This document shows, piece after piece, positions 53,236 through 63,041 of a DNA stretch of 64,000 nt. This stretch comes from Marinifilum sp. N1E240 (GTDB lineage Bacteria > Bacteroidota > Bacteroidia > Bacteroidales > Marinifilaceae). The DNA lies in NCBI RefSeq assembly GCF_009295825.1, contig NZ_WHKF01000001.1:124001-188000 (forward strand). The letters are read 5' to 3'. The stretch's first letter is position 1. Every line of letters starts with the position of its first letter. The translations under genes were made by a program, and so were the position numbers. The notes below the pieces were generated by a model. The model saw nothing but the letters and a program-made list of their open reading frames with translations. It did no database searches and was not told where the DNA came from.

Positions 53236-53726
53236 TCAGCTTGTTTAACGCATAATTTTCCTATCCTGAGAGGGATTTATGCTTTTTTTTAGGGAAACGT
53301 CCTTGTTCAAATAGAACTGATTCTTGATGCGAAGGGAATCTTGCCTGTTTTAGAGGGGATCTTCCCTATTTTTATTACAATTATCCTTATTTAATATACA
53401 ACCTTCCTCTGGAAAGAGAGAATGTTCTTGTACAAAGAAGGACGTATCCATGTTTTTATTGAATCATTCTTACTCAAAAAAGCAAGGTTCTAATTCGGGA
53501 AGGAAAGCTTGATAATAAAACTGGCAATCTTGTCTATCCAAGAAGGAATCTTCTTTTAGTGGAAAGGAATTTTCCATCATGAAGAGTAAGAATTGATTAC
53601 TGCAGTAGCATGAGTGTATAGTGAGGTGGAAAGCTAGAAGTTCTTGTTAGGAGTTATTGCTACGAAAAAGGAAAGATGTTACCGGAATAGGCGGATATTG
53701 CTTCCGGTAACATTATAAGTTATTAT
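53236..53726. other. 491-bp non-coding region of imperfect short repeats
   Basis: No gene. About 53270-53580 is filled with loosely repeated units that mix purine-rich and C/T-rich bits. Examples are AGGGGATCTTCCCT, AAGAAGGAATCTTCTTT and GGAAAGGAATTTTCC, many of them nearly self-complementary. A stem-loop occupies 53676-53713. Confidence 0.5.
53676..53713 (-). terminator. hairpin downstream of the DUF2807 gene
   Basis: A perfect 12-bp stem (ATGTTACCGGAA / TTCCGGTAACAT) with a 14-nt loop, just past the stop of the minus-strand DUF2807 gene. On that strand it is followed by CTTTCCTTTTTC, a weak T-rich tract. Confidence 0.6.
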
Positions 53727-54446
53727 TTATTCACCAATCGATTTAATAGATCCCGATCCTGCAGATTTTGAATTTACATGATCTGGTTTTCCTCTGTAAT
53801 AAATGTCACCACTACCGGCTACGCGAGCATCAATACTTTCCGAAGCATATACTTTGCAATCGCCTGATCCGGAAACACGAATGCTAACGTCTTTAGCTTC
53901 GAAATAAGCAGCTTCAACATCACCAGAACCACTAATGTGAATATCTAAATCATTATTGCATTCACCTTTAAGTCGGATATCACCTGACCCGGAAATATGG
54001 CACTCCACATTTTCAGCCATTAATTTTTCGATAATTATATTGCCACTTCCACTAATAGAATAATCAACACTACCGGATTTGATAGGAGTTTTAGCAATAA
54101 TATTTCCAGAACCCGAAATTCTTAAATCTTCAACATTTGGTGTAGAAATGTAAACTTCTACTTTTTTAAAGGAATCTTTCCATCCCCAGGACTTGTTCTT
54201 TTTGCGTTTAATCTTTAGTGTCGATCCTTCAACTTCGGTGATTATTTTCTCTAAATCACCGGTATATCCTTTAATTACAACTGAGGTTTTGTCATTTTGT
54301 TTCACATATACTTTAGCTGCAATCGATAGGCTGATAGATTCAAAAGAATCTACTTTTCGGTCTTCAGTTTCCTGAGCAAAAGCGAGAGTACTGCTCAATA
54401 CAAGAGCAAATACTGCAATAATAGACGTTAATCGTTTTGTGTTCAT
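53727..54446 (-). CDS. DUF2807 (GIN-domain) secreted protein
   Basis: 239 residues with a signal peptide (TLAFAQE). The body is a right-handed beta-helix-like repeat with ISGSGNI / ISGSGDI / VSGSGDC / VAGSGDI / SAGSGSI at roughly 20-residue spacing, the hallmark of DUF2807 (putative adhesin head, GIN domain). Role unknown. It ends at a hairpin in the repeat-rich gap. Confidence 0.85.
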   Translation of the reverse strand: MNTKRLTSIIAVFALVLSSTLAFAQETEDRKVDSFESISLSIAAKVYVKQNDKTSVVIKGYTGDLEKIITEVEGSTLKIKRKKNKSWGWKDSFKKVEVYISTPNVEDLRISGSGNIIAKTPIKSGSVDYSISGSGNIIIEKLMAENVECHISGSGDIRLKGECNNDLDIHISGSGDVEAAYFEAKDVSIRVSGSGDCKVYASESIDARVAGSGDIYYRGKPDHVNSKSAGSGSIKSIGE

Positions 54447-54607
54447 ATTGAAAGGTTTTTAGGTTAAAATTCAACGTACTATAAAAGGACGAATAAGTCT
54501 TCCAAAAGTTGCACCTCTATGTTAGTTTTTTAATGAGTTATTGATAAAATTGTTTTTTCAAATTCGAAACTCAAAATTTGTACATACATTCGCATAAAAT
54601 TTTTGCA

Positions 54608-55030
54608 ATGGAATTCAATCACAAAAAGAAGATACAGATACGATTTGGGGATATCGATTTAATGGGACACGCCAATAATGGAGTTCAATTGAGTTACCTG
54701 GATTTGGCAAGAATGGATTATTTCCAGCAAGTTTACGGACAAGTTATTGATTGGAATGATTCCGCCTTAATTGTTGCACATCTGGAAATCGATTATATCT
54801 CATCCATCACCTTAAGCGATAAAATTGAAGTGCATACTAAAATCCATCGAATTGGAACCAAAAGTGTTGGGCTATACCAAAATATTGTTGATACAGTAAG
54901 TGGAGAAATTAAAACCAAAACAAGCCAGGTAATGGTTGGTTACAGTCAGAAATTAGGCGAAAGTATTCCTGTGCCTGAGACTTTAAAAATTAGAATTCGG
55001 GAATTTGAGAATGAAGTAGTGGGAGAGTAA
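54608..55030 (+). CDS. hotdog-fold acyl-CoA thioesterase
   Basis: 140 residues starting MEFNHKKKI at 54608. The 4HBT-type active segment is GDIDLMGHANNGVQLSYLDLARMDYF, and the LEIDYISSITLSDKIEVHT strand follows. It hydrolyses acyl-CoA thioesters; substrate unknown. The gene is monocistronic and divergent from the DUF2807 gene. Confidence 0.85.
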   Translation: MEFNHKKKIQIRFGDIDLMGHANNGVQLSYLDLARMDYFQQVYGQVIDWNDSALIVAHLEIDYISSITLSDKIEVHTKIHRIGTKSVGLYQNIVDTVSGEIKTKTSQVMVGYSQKLGESIPVPETLKIRIREFENEVVGE

Positions 55031-55091
55031 TGAAAAGTAAACAGTTATTAGTGAACTGATTTAATCATTAAACCTTAAGTGTTAAAAACGA

Positions 55092-55628
55092 TTAAAGGTA
55101 TAAATCAAGTAAGCCATCAGGAGTATCCATGGTGATGGTTTTATTTTCTTCATCAAGGTCGATGAAGTTTTCGTCCGCAAAAGGGATCAGTACTTCTTCA
55201 TTTTTAATTGAAATGACAAGAATAATATTACCGGCATAATCCTGAATATCTTCGATTTCTCCCAGTTCACCTTTCTCTTCATCTACATAGGTAAAACCGA
55301 TTAGAACGTTAGGATCAAGATCTTCTGCTTCTTCAATATAATCTGGAACACTCTTAGTGGGAATGTAAATGTCGCAACCAATAAATCGTTTGGCTTTGGC
55401 TTCGGTGTCCATATCCTCCAATAAAATTTTTACACTGGAGTGATTTCGGGAGGTAATCCCTTTTTTAGGAATGAAAAAAGGAACCAATCCTCCGTCGATA
55501 TCGACCAGGATTGATTCCAATTTATTTCTTTCAAGAAGATCGCCATTTTTCTTAGCAACCAATTCACCTTTTACTCCGTGAGTTTTTGTAAACGATCCGG
55601 CTAAGTAACAATCTTCTATTCTAAGCAT
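55092..55628 (-). CDS. rimM: ribosome maturation factor RimM
   Basis: 178 residues, start at 55628 (MLRIEDCYLAG). Helps assemble the head of the 30S subunit, binding S19. The N-terminal RimM beta-barrel (GSFTKTHGVKGELVAK) and PRC-barrel-like C-terminus (VLIGFTYVDEEKGELGEIEDIQDYAGNI, with LIPFADENFI) are clear. It lies 10 nt after rpsP on the same strand, the usual rpsP-rimM order. Confidence 0.93.
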   Translation of the reverse strand: MLRIEDCYLAGSFTKTHGVKGELVAKKNGDLLERNKLESILVDIDGGLVPFFIPKKGITSRNHSSVKILLEDMDTEAKAKRFIGCDIYIPTKSVPDYIEEAEDLDPNVLIGFTYVDEEKGELGEIEDIQDYAGNIILVISIKNEEVLIPFADENFIDLDEENKTITMDTPDGLLDLYL

Positions 55629-55638
55629 GCAATCTAAA

Positions 55639-56169
55639 TTAAGCTTCAGTTTCTTCAGATCCTTCTTCGCTTGCAGCACCAGCTTCTTCAGCTTTAGCAG
55701 CAGCTTCAGCGTCAGCAGCTTTCTTAGCGATAGCTTCTGCTCTGTCTGAGCTAATCTTAGTTTCTGCTTCTAAACGAGCTTTAGCTTCATCAGCCGCAGC
55801 TTGAGAAAGACCTTCTTTCTTAGCGTTGATTTTAGCCTCTTTTTCTTGTTTCCAAGCTTGGTATTTTTCTTCAGCAGCAGCTTCGTCAAAAGCACCTTTT
55901 TTAACACCATCTAACAAGTGTTTTTTCATCATAACACCTTCGTATGATAAAATAGCTCTTGCAGTGTCGGTAGGCTGAGCACCATTACCAAGCCATGTTA
56001 AGGCTTTGTCAAAATTTAGGTCAATTGTAGCAGGATTGGTGTTTGGATTGTAAGATCCAATACGCTCAATGTACTTACCATCACGTGGTGCTCTGCTATC
56101 TGCTACCACGATGTGGTAGAATGCACGTCTTTTACGACCGTGTCTTGCTAGTCTAATTTTTACTGGCAT
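55639..56169 (-). CDS. rpsP: 30S ribosomal protein S16, extended C-terminus
   Basis: 176 residues. The first 80 are standard S16 ([41 protein letters not shown]), and the rest is an Ala/Glu/Lys-rich tail ([20 protein letters not shown], then [17 protein letters not shown]). Such tails are common in Bacteroidota S16. It leads the rpsP-rimM unit behind a strong promoter. Confidence 0.96.
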   Translation of the reverse strand: MPVKIRLARHGRKRRAFYHIVVADSRAPRDGKYIERIGSYNPNTNPATIDLNFDKALTWLGNGAQPTDTARAILSYEGVMMKKHLLDGVKKGAFDEAAAEEKYQAWKQEKEAKINAKKEGLSQAAADEAKARLEAETKISSDRAEAIAKKAADAEAAAKAEEAGAASEEGSEETEA

Positions 56170-56244
56170 AACTCTTTTAAAATAAGATTAATAAATTTGC
56201 CTACTTTATAGTTGTGGCATACATACCACGATTTATAAGCGCGA

Positions 56245-56252
56245 CAAAGATA
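56245..56252 (-). promoter_or_regulatory. promoter for rpsP-rimM
   Basis: Minus-strand TATCTTTG, an exact -7 box with a T-rich stretch about 20 nt upstream, giving a 5' UTR of about 70 nt to the rpsP start. Confidence 0.65.
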
Positions 56253-56426
56253 CAATTTTATTTTTGATTAAAAATGCCTTGCGAAAGAATATTTTATTCG
56301 CTAGAAATCACATATCTAGAGTGGTTGAATGCAGGGATTTAACGATATTAAAAAGATGTTGATAACTTTAAAAAATTGCACTCTCTTATTTGTTATTTAC
56401 TCTGATTGAATCTTTTTTTAATTCCT

Positions 56427-56434
56427 TATCTTCG
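56427..56434 (+). promoter_or_regulatory. promoter for dnaE
   Basis: Plus-strand TATCTTCG, one base off the -7 consensus, with a TTG about 18 nt upstream in GATTGAATC. It lies about 50 nt before the dnaE start. Confidence 0.5.
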
Positions 56435-56484
56435 CAGACCGCCTTTTATTGTAAGGCGTAAATTACAAAAAATCTGATACTGAG

Positions 56485-59400
56485 ATGTTTTTAATATTTG
56501 ATACCGAAACTACAGGATTACCTAAGAAATGGAAAGCACCGCTAAGCGATTTTAACAATTGGCCGCGCATGGTTCAATTGGCTTGGCAATGTCATGATAT
56601 GAAAGGTAATTTTCTTTTTGCAAAAAATCATGTGATTACACCTGATGGCTATACCATTCCTGATGATGTAGTGGCGGTGCATGGTATCTCAACAGAAATA
56701 GCGCAGGAGAAGGGAATTCCGCTTAAGGATGCCTTACTTGATTTTATGGAGGATGTTAGGAAATCAAAATTCATCATCGGACATAATGTTTCCTTCGACA
56801 TAAATATAGTTGGCTGTGAGCTTTTGCGAAACGAGATGAATGAACAGGAACTCGTGAATGCAGCTTCTCTTGATACCATGATTGGTAGTAAAGAGTTTTG
56901 TGATTTAAAGCGCAGAGGGCAACTTAAAAACCCAACACTTACCGAATTGCACACAAAACTGTTTGGTGTTCCTTTTGCTGAAGCTCATAATGCTGCAGCT
57001 GACGTAGAGGCAACCACACGCTGTTTTTTAGAATTGATTAGGGTTGATGGATTAAGATCGGAACATCTAATAATGATGCCTGATCAGTTGAAAGCGTTTA
57101 AACTCAATAATCCGGATGTTATTGATCTGGTAGGTATCGAGTATGAATCGTTTAAAGTAAATACCACTTTTGATGATATTTCTATTGAAAAGGAGGAGCG
57201 AAAAAGGAAAGAAGCGGCGAAAAATGCCATAGTTCAAGATTTTGTTCATCTGCATGTTCATTCGCAATACTCCATACTTGATGGAGCTGCAAAAACAGCT
57301 CATATAGCCGCCAAAGCTAAAGAAGATGGAATGACTGCTGTTGCAATTACCGATCATGGTAGCATGTTTGGGGTAAAAGAATTTCATGTTGCTTGTGGAA
57401 AAGCAGGCGTAAAACCAATTATTGGTGTGGAAGCCTATGTTGCAAGACGTGGACATTTAACCAAAGAAAATAAAGGCGACGGATCGGGTTATCACATTAT
57501 ATTACTGGCTAAAAACTATAAAGGATACCAGAACCTCTTAAGGTTAACTTCTGTTGCCCACACCGATGGTATGTATTACAAGCCTCGTATAGATAAAGAT
57601 TTGCTTGAAGAATACAATGAAGGTCTTATTGTAAGTAGTGCTTGTCTTGGTGGTGAAGTATCACAGCACATCATGGGCGGTAATATTGCTAAAGCAAGAG
57701 AAACCATTCTTTGGTTCAAGGAAGTGTTTGGGGAAGATTATTACCTTGAAATTATGCGCCACCCGAATAATGATCCTCGTTTAAAGGCTGATGTTTGGGA
57801 AAAACAGGTTAGAGTGAATAAAATTATTCGTGAATTGGCCGCAGAATTGGGAGTAAAGGTTATTGCTACAAACGATTCACACTTTATAAACCCAGAAGAT
57901 GCCGAAGCACACGATGTTCTTGTTTGCTTAAATACAGGACGTGATTACGATGATCCTACTCGTATGCGTTATACCAAGCAGGAATGGTTTAAAACCAAGC
58001 AGGAGATGAGTGAGCTCTTTGCTGATGTGCCAGATGCCTTAGCCAATACAGTAGAAATTGCTGATAAGGTGGAAGCTTTTGAACTGGATGCCAATCCTAT
58101 TATGCCTCCATTTGATATACCGGAAGAGTTCGGTACCGTGGAAGGTTACAGAGAGAAATTCGATGAAGCAGCACTTATTGAAGAATTTGAAGAAGAGCGT
58201 TATGAAAAAATTGGTGGATATGATAAAGTATTGCCCATTAAACTTGAGGCTGATTATCTGAAACACCTTGCTTTTGAAGGTGCAAAAAAGCGCTATGGCG
58301 AGAATCTTGAGGAACATGTTGTTGAGCGTTTAAATTTTGAGCTCGACACAATTAAAACAATGGGTTTCCCCGGATATTTCTTGATTACGCAGGATTTTAT
58401 TAACTGGGCAAAAGATCATGGTGTAATTGTAGGTCCAGGTCGTGGTTCGGCTGCCGGTTCAGTGGTGGCATATAGTATTTCTATTACCGATGTAGACCCA
58501 ATTAGATACGATTTGCTGTTCGAGCGTTTTCTGAATCCTGATCGTATCTCGATGCCCGATGTGGATATTGACTTTGATGATGATGGACGACAGCAGGTAC
58601 TGGATTATGTGACAAGAAAATATGGACAAGATAAAGTAGCTCATATTTGCACCTTTGGTACAATGGCTACAAAAAGTTCCATTAAGGATGTTGCACGTGT
58701 ATTGCGTTTGGATCTTTCGGAAGCCATTCGCTTAACCAAATTGGTGCCTGAAGCGCCAAAGATGAGTTTCAAGAAGGCTTACGAAGAAGAGCCAGCTCTA
58801 CTTGAAGAAAAGGACTCTCCAAATCCGTTAATTGCACAAACCATTAAATTTGCTGAATCTCTGGAAGGATCGGTAAGACAAACAGGTGTGCATGCTTGTG
58901 GAGTTCTAATTGGGAAAAATCCATTAGTCGAGCATTTACCGGTTATGCCTACAAAAGGAGAGGAACTGTTAACTACCCAATATGATGGTCGTTTTGTGGA
59001 AGATATCGGCCTGTTGAAGATGGATTTCCTTGGGTTAAAAACATTATCCATCATTAAAGAGGTATTAGCAAATGTAAAGCTTTCAAGAGATATCGATATT
59101 GATATTAACAATGTTGATCTTGAAAATGAAAAAACTTTTCAATTGTTTAGTCGCGGAGAAACAACTGCTATTTTCCAGTTTGAGTCGCCAGGAATGAAAA
59201 AACATCTTAGAGCATTGAAACCAAACCGTTTTGAAGATTTGGTAGCCATGAATGCTCTGTACCGTCCAGGACCAATGGAATACATTCCTTCCTTTATCCG
59301 ACGGAAGAATGGAGAAGAGGAGATTGCTTACGATCACCCAATAATGGAGGATTATCTTAAGGATACCTACGGAATTACAGTGTATCAGGAGCAGGTGATG

Positions 59401-60861
59401 CTCCAGTCGAGAGCATTGGGACAATTTACTCGTGGTATGTCCGATTCTTTGCGTAAGGCAATGGGTAAAAAGATTATTGCCATGATGGATAAACTTAAGG
59501 TGGAGTTTATCAATGGCTGTCACGATAACCCAAAATTTATGGAGGGTGTTAGTGGCGATAATGCTAAAGCAGATAAGCTGATTGAAAAAATTTGGTCGGA
59601 CTGGGAGGCATTTGCCAAGTACGCCTTTAATAAATCTCATTCGGTATGTTACGCTTATATTGCTTATCAAACAGGTTTTCTTAAAGCTCATTATCCAGCT
59701 GAATTTATGGCGGCTGTTCTAAGTCGTAATTTATCGGATATCACGAAAGTGACTATTTTTATGGATGAGTGCAAGCGAATGGGCTTGCCGGTACTTGGAC
59801 CGGATGTAAATGAATCCTATTCAACATTTACCGTAAATAAGGAAGGAGCAATTCGTTTTGGAATGGCTGGTGTTAAGGGAGTTGGAGAGCAGGCTGTTAA
59901 TGATATTATTGAAGAACGAAAGAATGGTCCTTTTACAAGTATTTTTGATTTTATTGAGCGTGTAAACTTAAGATCGGTTAACAAGAGAACTCTTGAAAAC
60001 CTTGCTATGTCGGGTGGATTTGATAGTTTTGGATTGAAGCGTAGCCAATATTTTCAACCCGATGAACTGGACGTTACCTTTATGGAATATCTGGTTAAAT
60101 ATGGTAACAAACTTCAAGCTGAGAAAAACAATTCGCAGCAAACCTTGTTTGGAGGTGTGGAAGATTATGTAGTTACGCCACCAAAAATTCCAGAGTGTGC
60201 AGAATGGAATAAGCTGGAACGCTTGAATAAGGAGAAAGAGTTAATTGGAATTTACCTCTCAGCTCATCCACTTGATGATTACAAATTGGAAATTGATTCC
60301 TTCTGTAATGCTACCTTATCGGAATTGTCGGCAGATATGGCTAACTTTAAGGATAAGGATGTAAATATTGCAGGAATGGTAACTGCCATTCGTAGGGGAA
60401 CAACAAAAAATGGGAATCCTTTTGCAATTGTTAATATTGAAGATTTTACAGATTCGTATGAATTGGCTTTCTTTGCTAAAGATTTCGTAGAATATAGTAA
60501 TTATTTCATAGAAGGATTATCCGTTTTTATAAATGGTAGAGTTCAAACTCGATCTTGGCCCAGAGATTCCACCGAATTGGAATTTAAGGTGAAAGGTTTT
60601 ACCTTGTTAACAGAGATAATTGAGAAAAGAGTGAAGGAAGTTACGATTGAGATTTCCTTACAAAATCTGACTCAAGAATTGGTTACCGAAATGGTTGCCT
60701 GCATGGAAGAAAGTAAAGGGAATTTAAAGGTGAATTTTGTAATTTCTGATGACAAAAACATGAAAGTTAAAATGTTCTCGCGAACTTGTAAAGTTGAGTT
60801 GAGGAGTGAATTGATCGAATATTTTAAAAATAATTCGGAAATTAATTTCAAAATTAACTAA
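56485..60861 (+). CDS. dnaE: DNA polymerase III alpha subunit with N-terminal exonuclease
   Basis: 1458 residues, longer than a typical DnaE of about 1150-1260. Residues 1-195 are a DEDDh 3'-5' exonuclease like DnaQ: FDTETTG at D6/E8, HNVSFDINI near residue 100 and HNAAADVEATT near residue 170. The PHP domain follows (FVHLHVHSQYSILDG, ITDHGSMFG), then the polymerase core (GPGRGSAAGS; MPDVDIDFDDDG near 690), a beta-clamp motif QQTLFG near 1218 and an OB-fold. The exonuclease domain in cis suggests built-in proofreading. It leads a unit with trxA. Confidence 0.96.
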   Translation: MFLIFDTETTGLPKKWKAPLSDFNNWPRMVQLAWQCHDMKGNFLFAKNHVITPDGYTIPDDVVAVHGISTEIAQEKGIPLKDALLDFMEDVRKSKFIIGHNVSFDINIVGCELLRNEMNEQELVNAASLDTMIGSKEFCDLKRRGQLKNPTLTELHTKLFGVPFAEAHNAAADVEATTRCFLELIRVDGLRSEHLIMMPDQLKAFKLNNPDVIDLVGIEYESFKVNTTFDDISIEKEERKRKEAAKNAIVQDFVHLHVHSQYSILDGAAKTAHIAAKAKEDGMTAVAITDHGSMFGVKEFHVACGKAGVKPIIGVEAYVARRGHLTKENKGDGSGYHIILLAKNYKGYQNLLRLTSVAHTDGMYYKPRIDKDLLEEYNEGLIVSSACLGGEVSQHIMGGNIAKARETILWFKEVFGEDYYLEIMRHPNNDPRLKADVWEKQVRVNKIIRELAAELGVKVIATNDSHFINPEDAEAHDVLVCLNTGRDYDDPTRMRYTKQEWFKTKQEMSELFADVPDALANTVEIADKVEAFELDANPIMPPFDIPEEFGTVEGYREKFDEAALIEEFEEERYEKIGGYDKVLPIKLEADYLKHLAFEGAKKRYGENLEEHVVERLNFELDTIKTMGFPGYFLITQDFINWAKDHGVIVGPGRGSAAGSVVAYSISITDVDPIRYDLLFERFLNPDRISMPDVDIDFDDDGRQQVLDYVTRKYGQDKVAHICTFGTMATKSSIKDVARVLRLDLSEAIRLTKLVPEAPKMSFKKAYEEEPALLEEKDSPNPLIAQTIKFAESLEGSVRQTGVHACGVLIGKNPLVEHLPVMPTKGEELLTTQYDGRFVEDIGLLKMDFLGLKTLSIIKEVLANVKLSRDIDIDINNVDLENEKTFQLFSRGETTAIFQFESPGMKKHLRALKPNRFEDLVAMNALYRPGPMEYIPSFIRRKNGEEEIAYDHPIMEDYLKDTYGITVYQEQVMLQSRALGQFTRGMSDSLRKAMGKKIIAMMDKLKVEFINGCHDNPKFMEGVSGDNAKADKLIEKIWSDWEAFAKYAFNKSHSVCYAYIAYQTGFLKAHYPAEFMAAVLSRNLSDITKVTIFMDECKRMGLPVLGPDVNESYSTFTVNKEGAIRFGMAGVKGVGEQAVNDIIEERKNGPFTSIFDFIERVNLRSVNKRTLENLAMSGGFDSFGLKRSQYFQPDELDVTFMEYLVKYGNKLQAEKNNSQQTLFGGVEDYVVTPPKIPECAEWNKLERLNKEKELIGIYLSAHPLDDYKLEIDSFCNATLSELSADMANFKDKDVNIAGMVTAIRRGTTKNGNPFAIVNIEDFTDSYELAFFAKDFVEYSNYFIEGLSVFINGRVQTRSWPRDSTELEFKVKGFTLLTEIIEKRVKEVTIEISLQNLTQELVTEMVACMEESKGNLKVNFVISDDKNMKVKMFSRTCKVELRSELIEYFKNNSEINFKIN

Positions 60862-60912
60862 ATTGCACTAGTTAAAAATAACATACATATAAAACGCTAA
60901 AAATAGATTACC

Positions 60913-61230
60913 ATGACAATTGAAGTAAACGATTCTAATTTCGAAGAAGTTGTATTGAAATCAGATAAGCCAGTATTGGTTGACTTCTGGGCAGAATGGT
61001 GTGGTCCTTGTAGAATGGTTGGCCCAATTGTGGACGAACTTTCACAAGATTACGACGGTAAAGTTGTAGTAACCAAATTGGATGTGGATAGCAGTCCTGC
61101 AACTTCCGCTAAATTTGGAATCCGAAACATTCCTACTGTTCTTTTCTTTAAGGGCGGAGAAGTTGTTGATAAACAAGTTGGAGCAGTTCCAAAATCAAGC
61201 TTAGCTGAAAAAATTGACGCTCTATTGTAA
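60913..61230 (+). CDS. trxA: thioredoxin
   Basis: 105 residues, the general cytoplasmic disulfide reductase. Active site WAEWCGPCRMVGP, and the cis-Pro loop in IRNIPTVLFF. Its start is 51 nt past the dnaE stop, and it ends at a strong terminator. Confidence 0.97.
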   Translation: MTIEVNDSNFEEVVLKSDKPVLVDFWAEWCGPCRMVGPIVDELSQDYDGKVVVTKLDVDSSPATSAKFGIRNIPTVLFFKGGEVVDKQVGAVPKSSLAEKIDALL

Positions 61231-61250
61231 GAGAGTATTCAAAATATTCA

Positions 61251-61283
61251 GGGCATAGAACGTTGTTTCTATGCCCTTTTTTT
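61251..61283 (+). terminator. rho-independent terminator after trxA
   Basis: Ten-base stem GGGCATAGAA / TTCTATGCCC with a 6-nt loop, followed by seven T (61277-61283), 21 nt past the trxA stop. Confidence 0.92.
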
Positions 61284-61308
61284 ATCTTTAAAAAATAAAA
61301 CTTCAAGT

Positions 61309-62229
61309 GTGAAACAACTATCTGATTTTATACAATTCGAAGAGTTTGATAATTTGGAAATTCTTGCCAAGCAGATTGTCGAGGGGTTTTTAATTGGGTT
61401 GCATCGTAGTCCTTATCATGGTTTTTCAGTTGAATTTGCTGAACATCGTTTGTACAATAAAGGAGAATCGACCAAGCACATCGATTGGAAGCTGTATGCT
61501 CGAAGCGATAAAATGTTTGTGAAGCAATTCGAGGAAGAAACCAATCTTAGAGCTCATATCGTATTGGACACTTCTTCATCAATGTTATTTCCTTACAATA
61601 AGAAAAGCCAATCGAAATTGAGCTATTCGGTGCTTTGTAGTGCTGCTCTTGTTCATTTACTTCGAAAGCAAAGAGATGCAGTTGGTTTGTGCACTTTTTC
61701 AGATCAAATAAATATTATGACTCCTGCAAAATTGTCCATGACTCATGCTCAATCTTTGTATGCTCATTTGAATAAAATTTATCATGCCGAGGGAATCGAT
61801 ACCAATCGTGAAACCAGAATTTCGGATACTTTGCATCAGTTGGCAGAGAGCTTGCACAAAAGATCATTGGTGATTGTTTTTTCAGATTTTACAGGAACAG
61901 AAACTCCCAAAGAATTGTTGGAAGCCCTACAGCATCTTAGATTTAATAAACATGAAGTGCTTTTGTTTTCGGTTAGAGATGCTGAATTGGAGTCAGATTT
62001 CAATTTTGAGAATCGTCCAACTCATTTTATTGATTTGGAAACAGGTGAAAATCTGAAATTAAATCCACATGAAATTCGTGATTTATATCAGAAAGAGCAG
62101 AAGCATTTCTTTGACGAGTTGAAATTACTTTGCGGGCAATTTTCTATAGATTTTATTGAGGCTGATATCCGAAGAGAATTTAATACAGTTCTGCAAGCCT
62201 ATCTTTTAAAGAGAAAGAAATTGATGTAG
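61309..62229 (+). CDS. DUF58-family protein (VWA-like)
   Basis: 306 residues, starting with GTG at 61309. DUF58 signature GLHRSPYHGFSVEFAEHRLYN and the metal-site-like LDTSSSMLFPYN of a von Willebrand A-type fold, with the conserved KHIDWKLYARSDK. The family is usually encoded next to a MoxR-type AAA ATPase, but none is seen here. Role uncertain; possibly a cofactor-insertion or chaperone complex. Confidence 0.8.
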   Translation: MKQLSDFIQFEEFDNLEILAKQIVEGFLIGLHRSPYHGFSVEFAEHRLYNKGESTKHIDWKLYARSDKMFVKQFEEETNLRAHIVLDTSSSMLFPYNKKSQSKLSYSVLCSAALVHLLRKQRDAVGLCTFSDQINIMTPAKLSMTHAQSLYAHLNKIYHAEGIDTNRETRISDTLHQLAESLHKRSLVIVFSDFTGTETPKELLEALQHLRFNKHEVLLFSVRDAELESDFNFENRPTHFIDLETGENLKLNPHEIRDLYQKEQKHFFDELKLLCGQFSIDFIEADIRREFNTVLQAYLLKRKKLM

Positions 62230-62318
62230 AATTAATAGGGTAATAATTTTTAAGTTCCCAATGTTTCATTTATTTTTATTGAGAACTAGTGCTATCCATT
62301 TAAATGTAGGATCTCTCA

Positions 62319-63041
62319 ATGAAGAATATCGTATTCGTTTTATGTTTTTTTCTTTTCATCGCGTGTGAGCAGCGATCGGATCGCAACTCGCAACAGGATG
62401 AAAATTTTATTGAGAATGGCGTACTGAAAAAATATGATGCTCAGAACCGACTTTCTGCAGAGGTTACCTATAAAAATGGCGTTCGACATGGAATAACTCG
62501 TATTTATTATTCATCTGGTGCATTAAGTGATGAGATAATGTATGTTGGCGATGAAAAACATGGTTTGGCGAAAAAGTATCACAAAAACGGGAAGATCTAC
62601 AGTTTAACTCCTTATTTGAAAGGTGAGAAGGATGGAATCCAGAAAAAATACTACGCCAATGGCAAACTTTGGGCTGAAACTCCTTACATGAGAGGTCAGG
62701 CAGGTATTGGATTAAAAGAATACAAGCGTGATGGTAGTTTGCGAGATAAATTTCCTTCTATTGAGGTTCAAAAGCTGGTAAAATCGGATAAGGTAATTTT
62801 AAAGTTTTTTCTTACCAATTACTCGAAAAATGTTGTGTTTTACGTTACCGATTTAATGCACGATAAATACATTCCTATGGCGGCAAATCCCTTGTATGCA
62901 AAAGAGGGATCGGTTAGATACGAATTGCCATTAAAGCAAGGATTATCTATGGATATGACAGTGAGTATCGTTGCCAAATATCAAACTCAGGATTACAATA
63001 TTTACGTTTCGAAACGAGATTATCGTATTCTGGTTAATTAA
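62319..63041 (+). CDS. lipoprotein with MORN-like repeats
   Basis: 240 residues. Lipobox FIACEQR (Cys16), then four or five MORN-like repeats (YKNGVRHGITRIYYSSGALSDE, DEKHGLAKKYHKNGKIYS, EKDGIQKKYYANGKLWAE), which resemble the YwqK/MORN_2 repeat. The C-terminal half has a beta-rich section (VILKFFLTNYSKNVVFYV) without family match. Its stop overlaps the convergent EEP gene by 8 nt. Confidence 0.75.
   Translation: MKNIVFVLCFFLFIACEQRSDRNSQQDENFIENGVLKKYDAQNRLSAEVTYKNGVRHGITRIYYSSGALSDEIMYVGDEKHGLAKKYHKNGKIYSLTPYLKGEKDGIQKKYYANGKLWAETPYMRGQAGIGLKEYKRDGSLRDKFPSIEVQKLVKSDKVILKFFLTNYSKNVVFYVTDLMHDKYIPMAANPLYAKEGSVRYELPLKQGLSMDMTVSIVAKYQTQDYNIYVSKRDYRILVN

Larger units (their letters stand above)
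56170..56484. other. divergent intergenic region rpsP-dnaE
   Basis: No gene seen in the 315 bp. It carries promoters in both directions: minus-strand TATCTTTG at 56252-56245 for rpsP and plus-strand TATCTTCG at 56427-56434 for dnaE. Confidence 0.6.
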
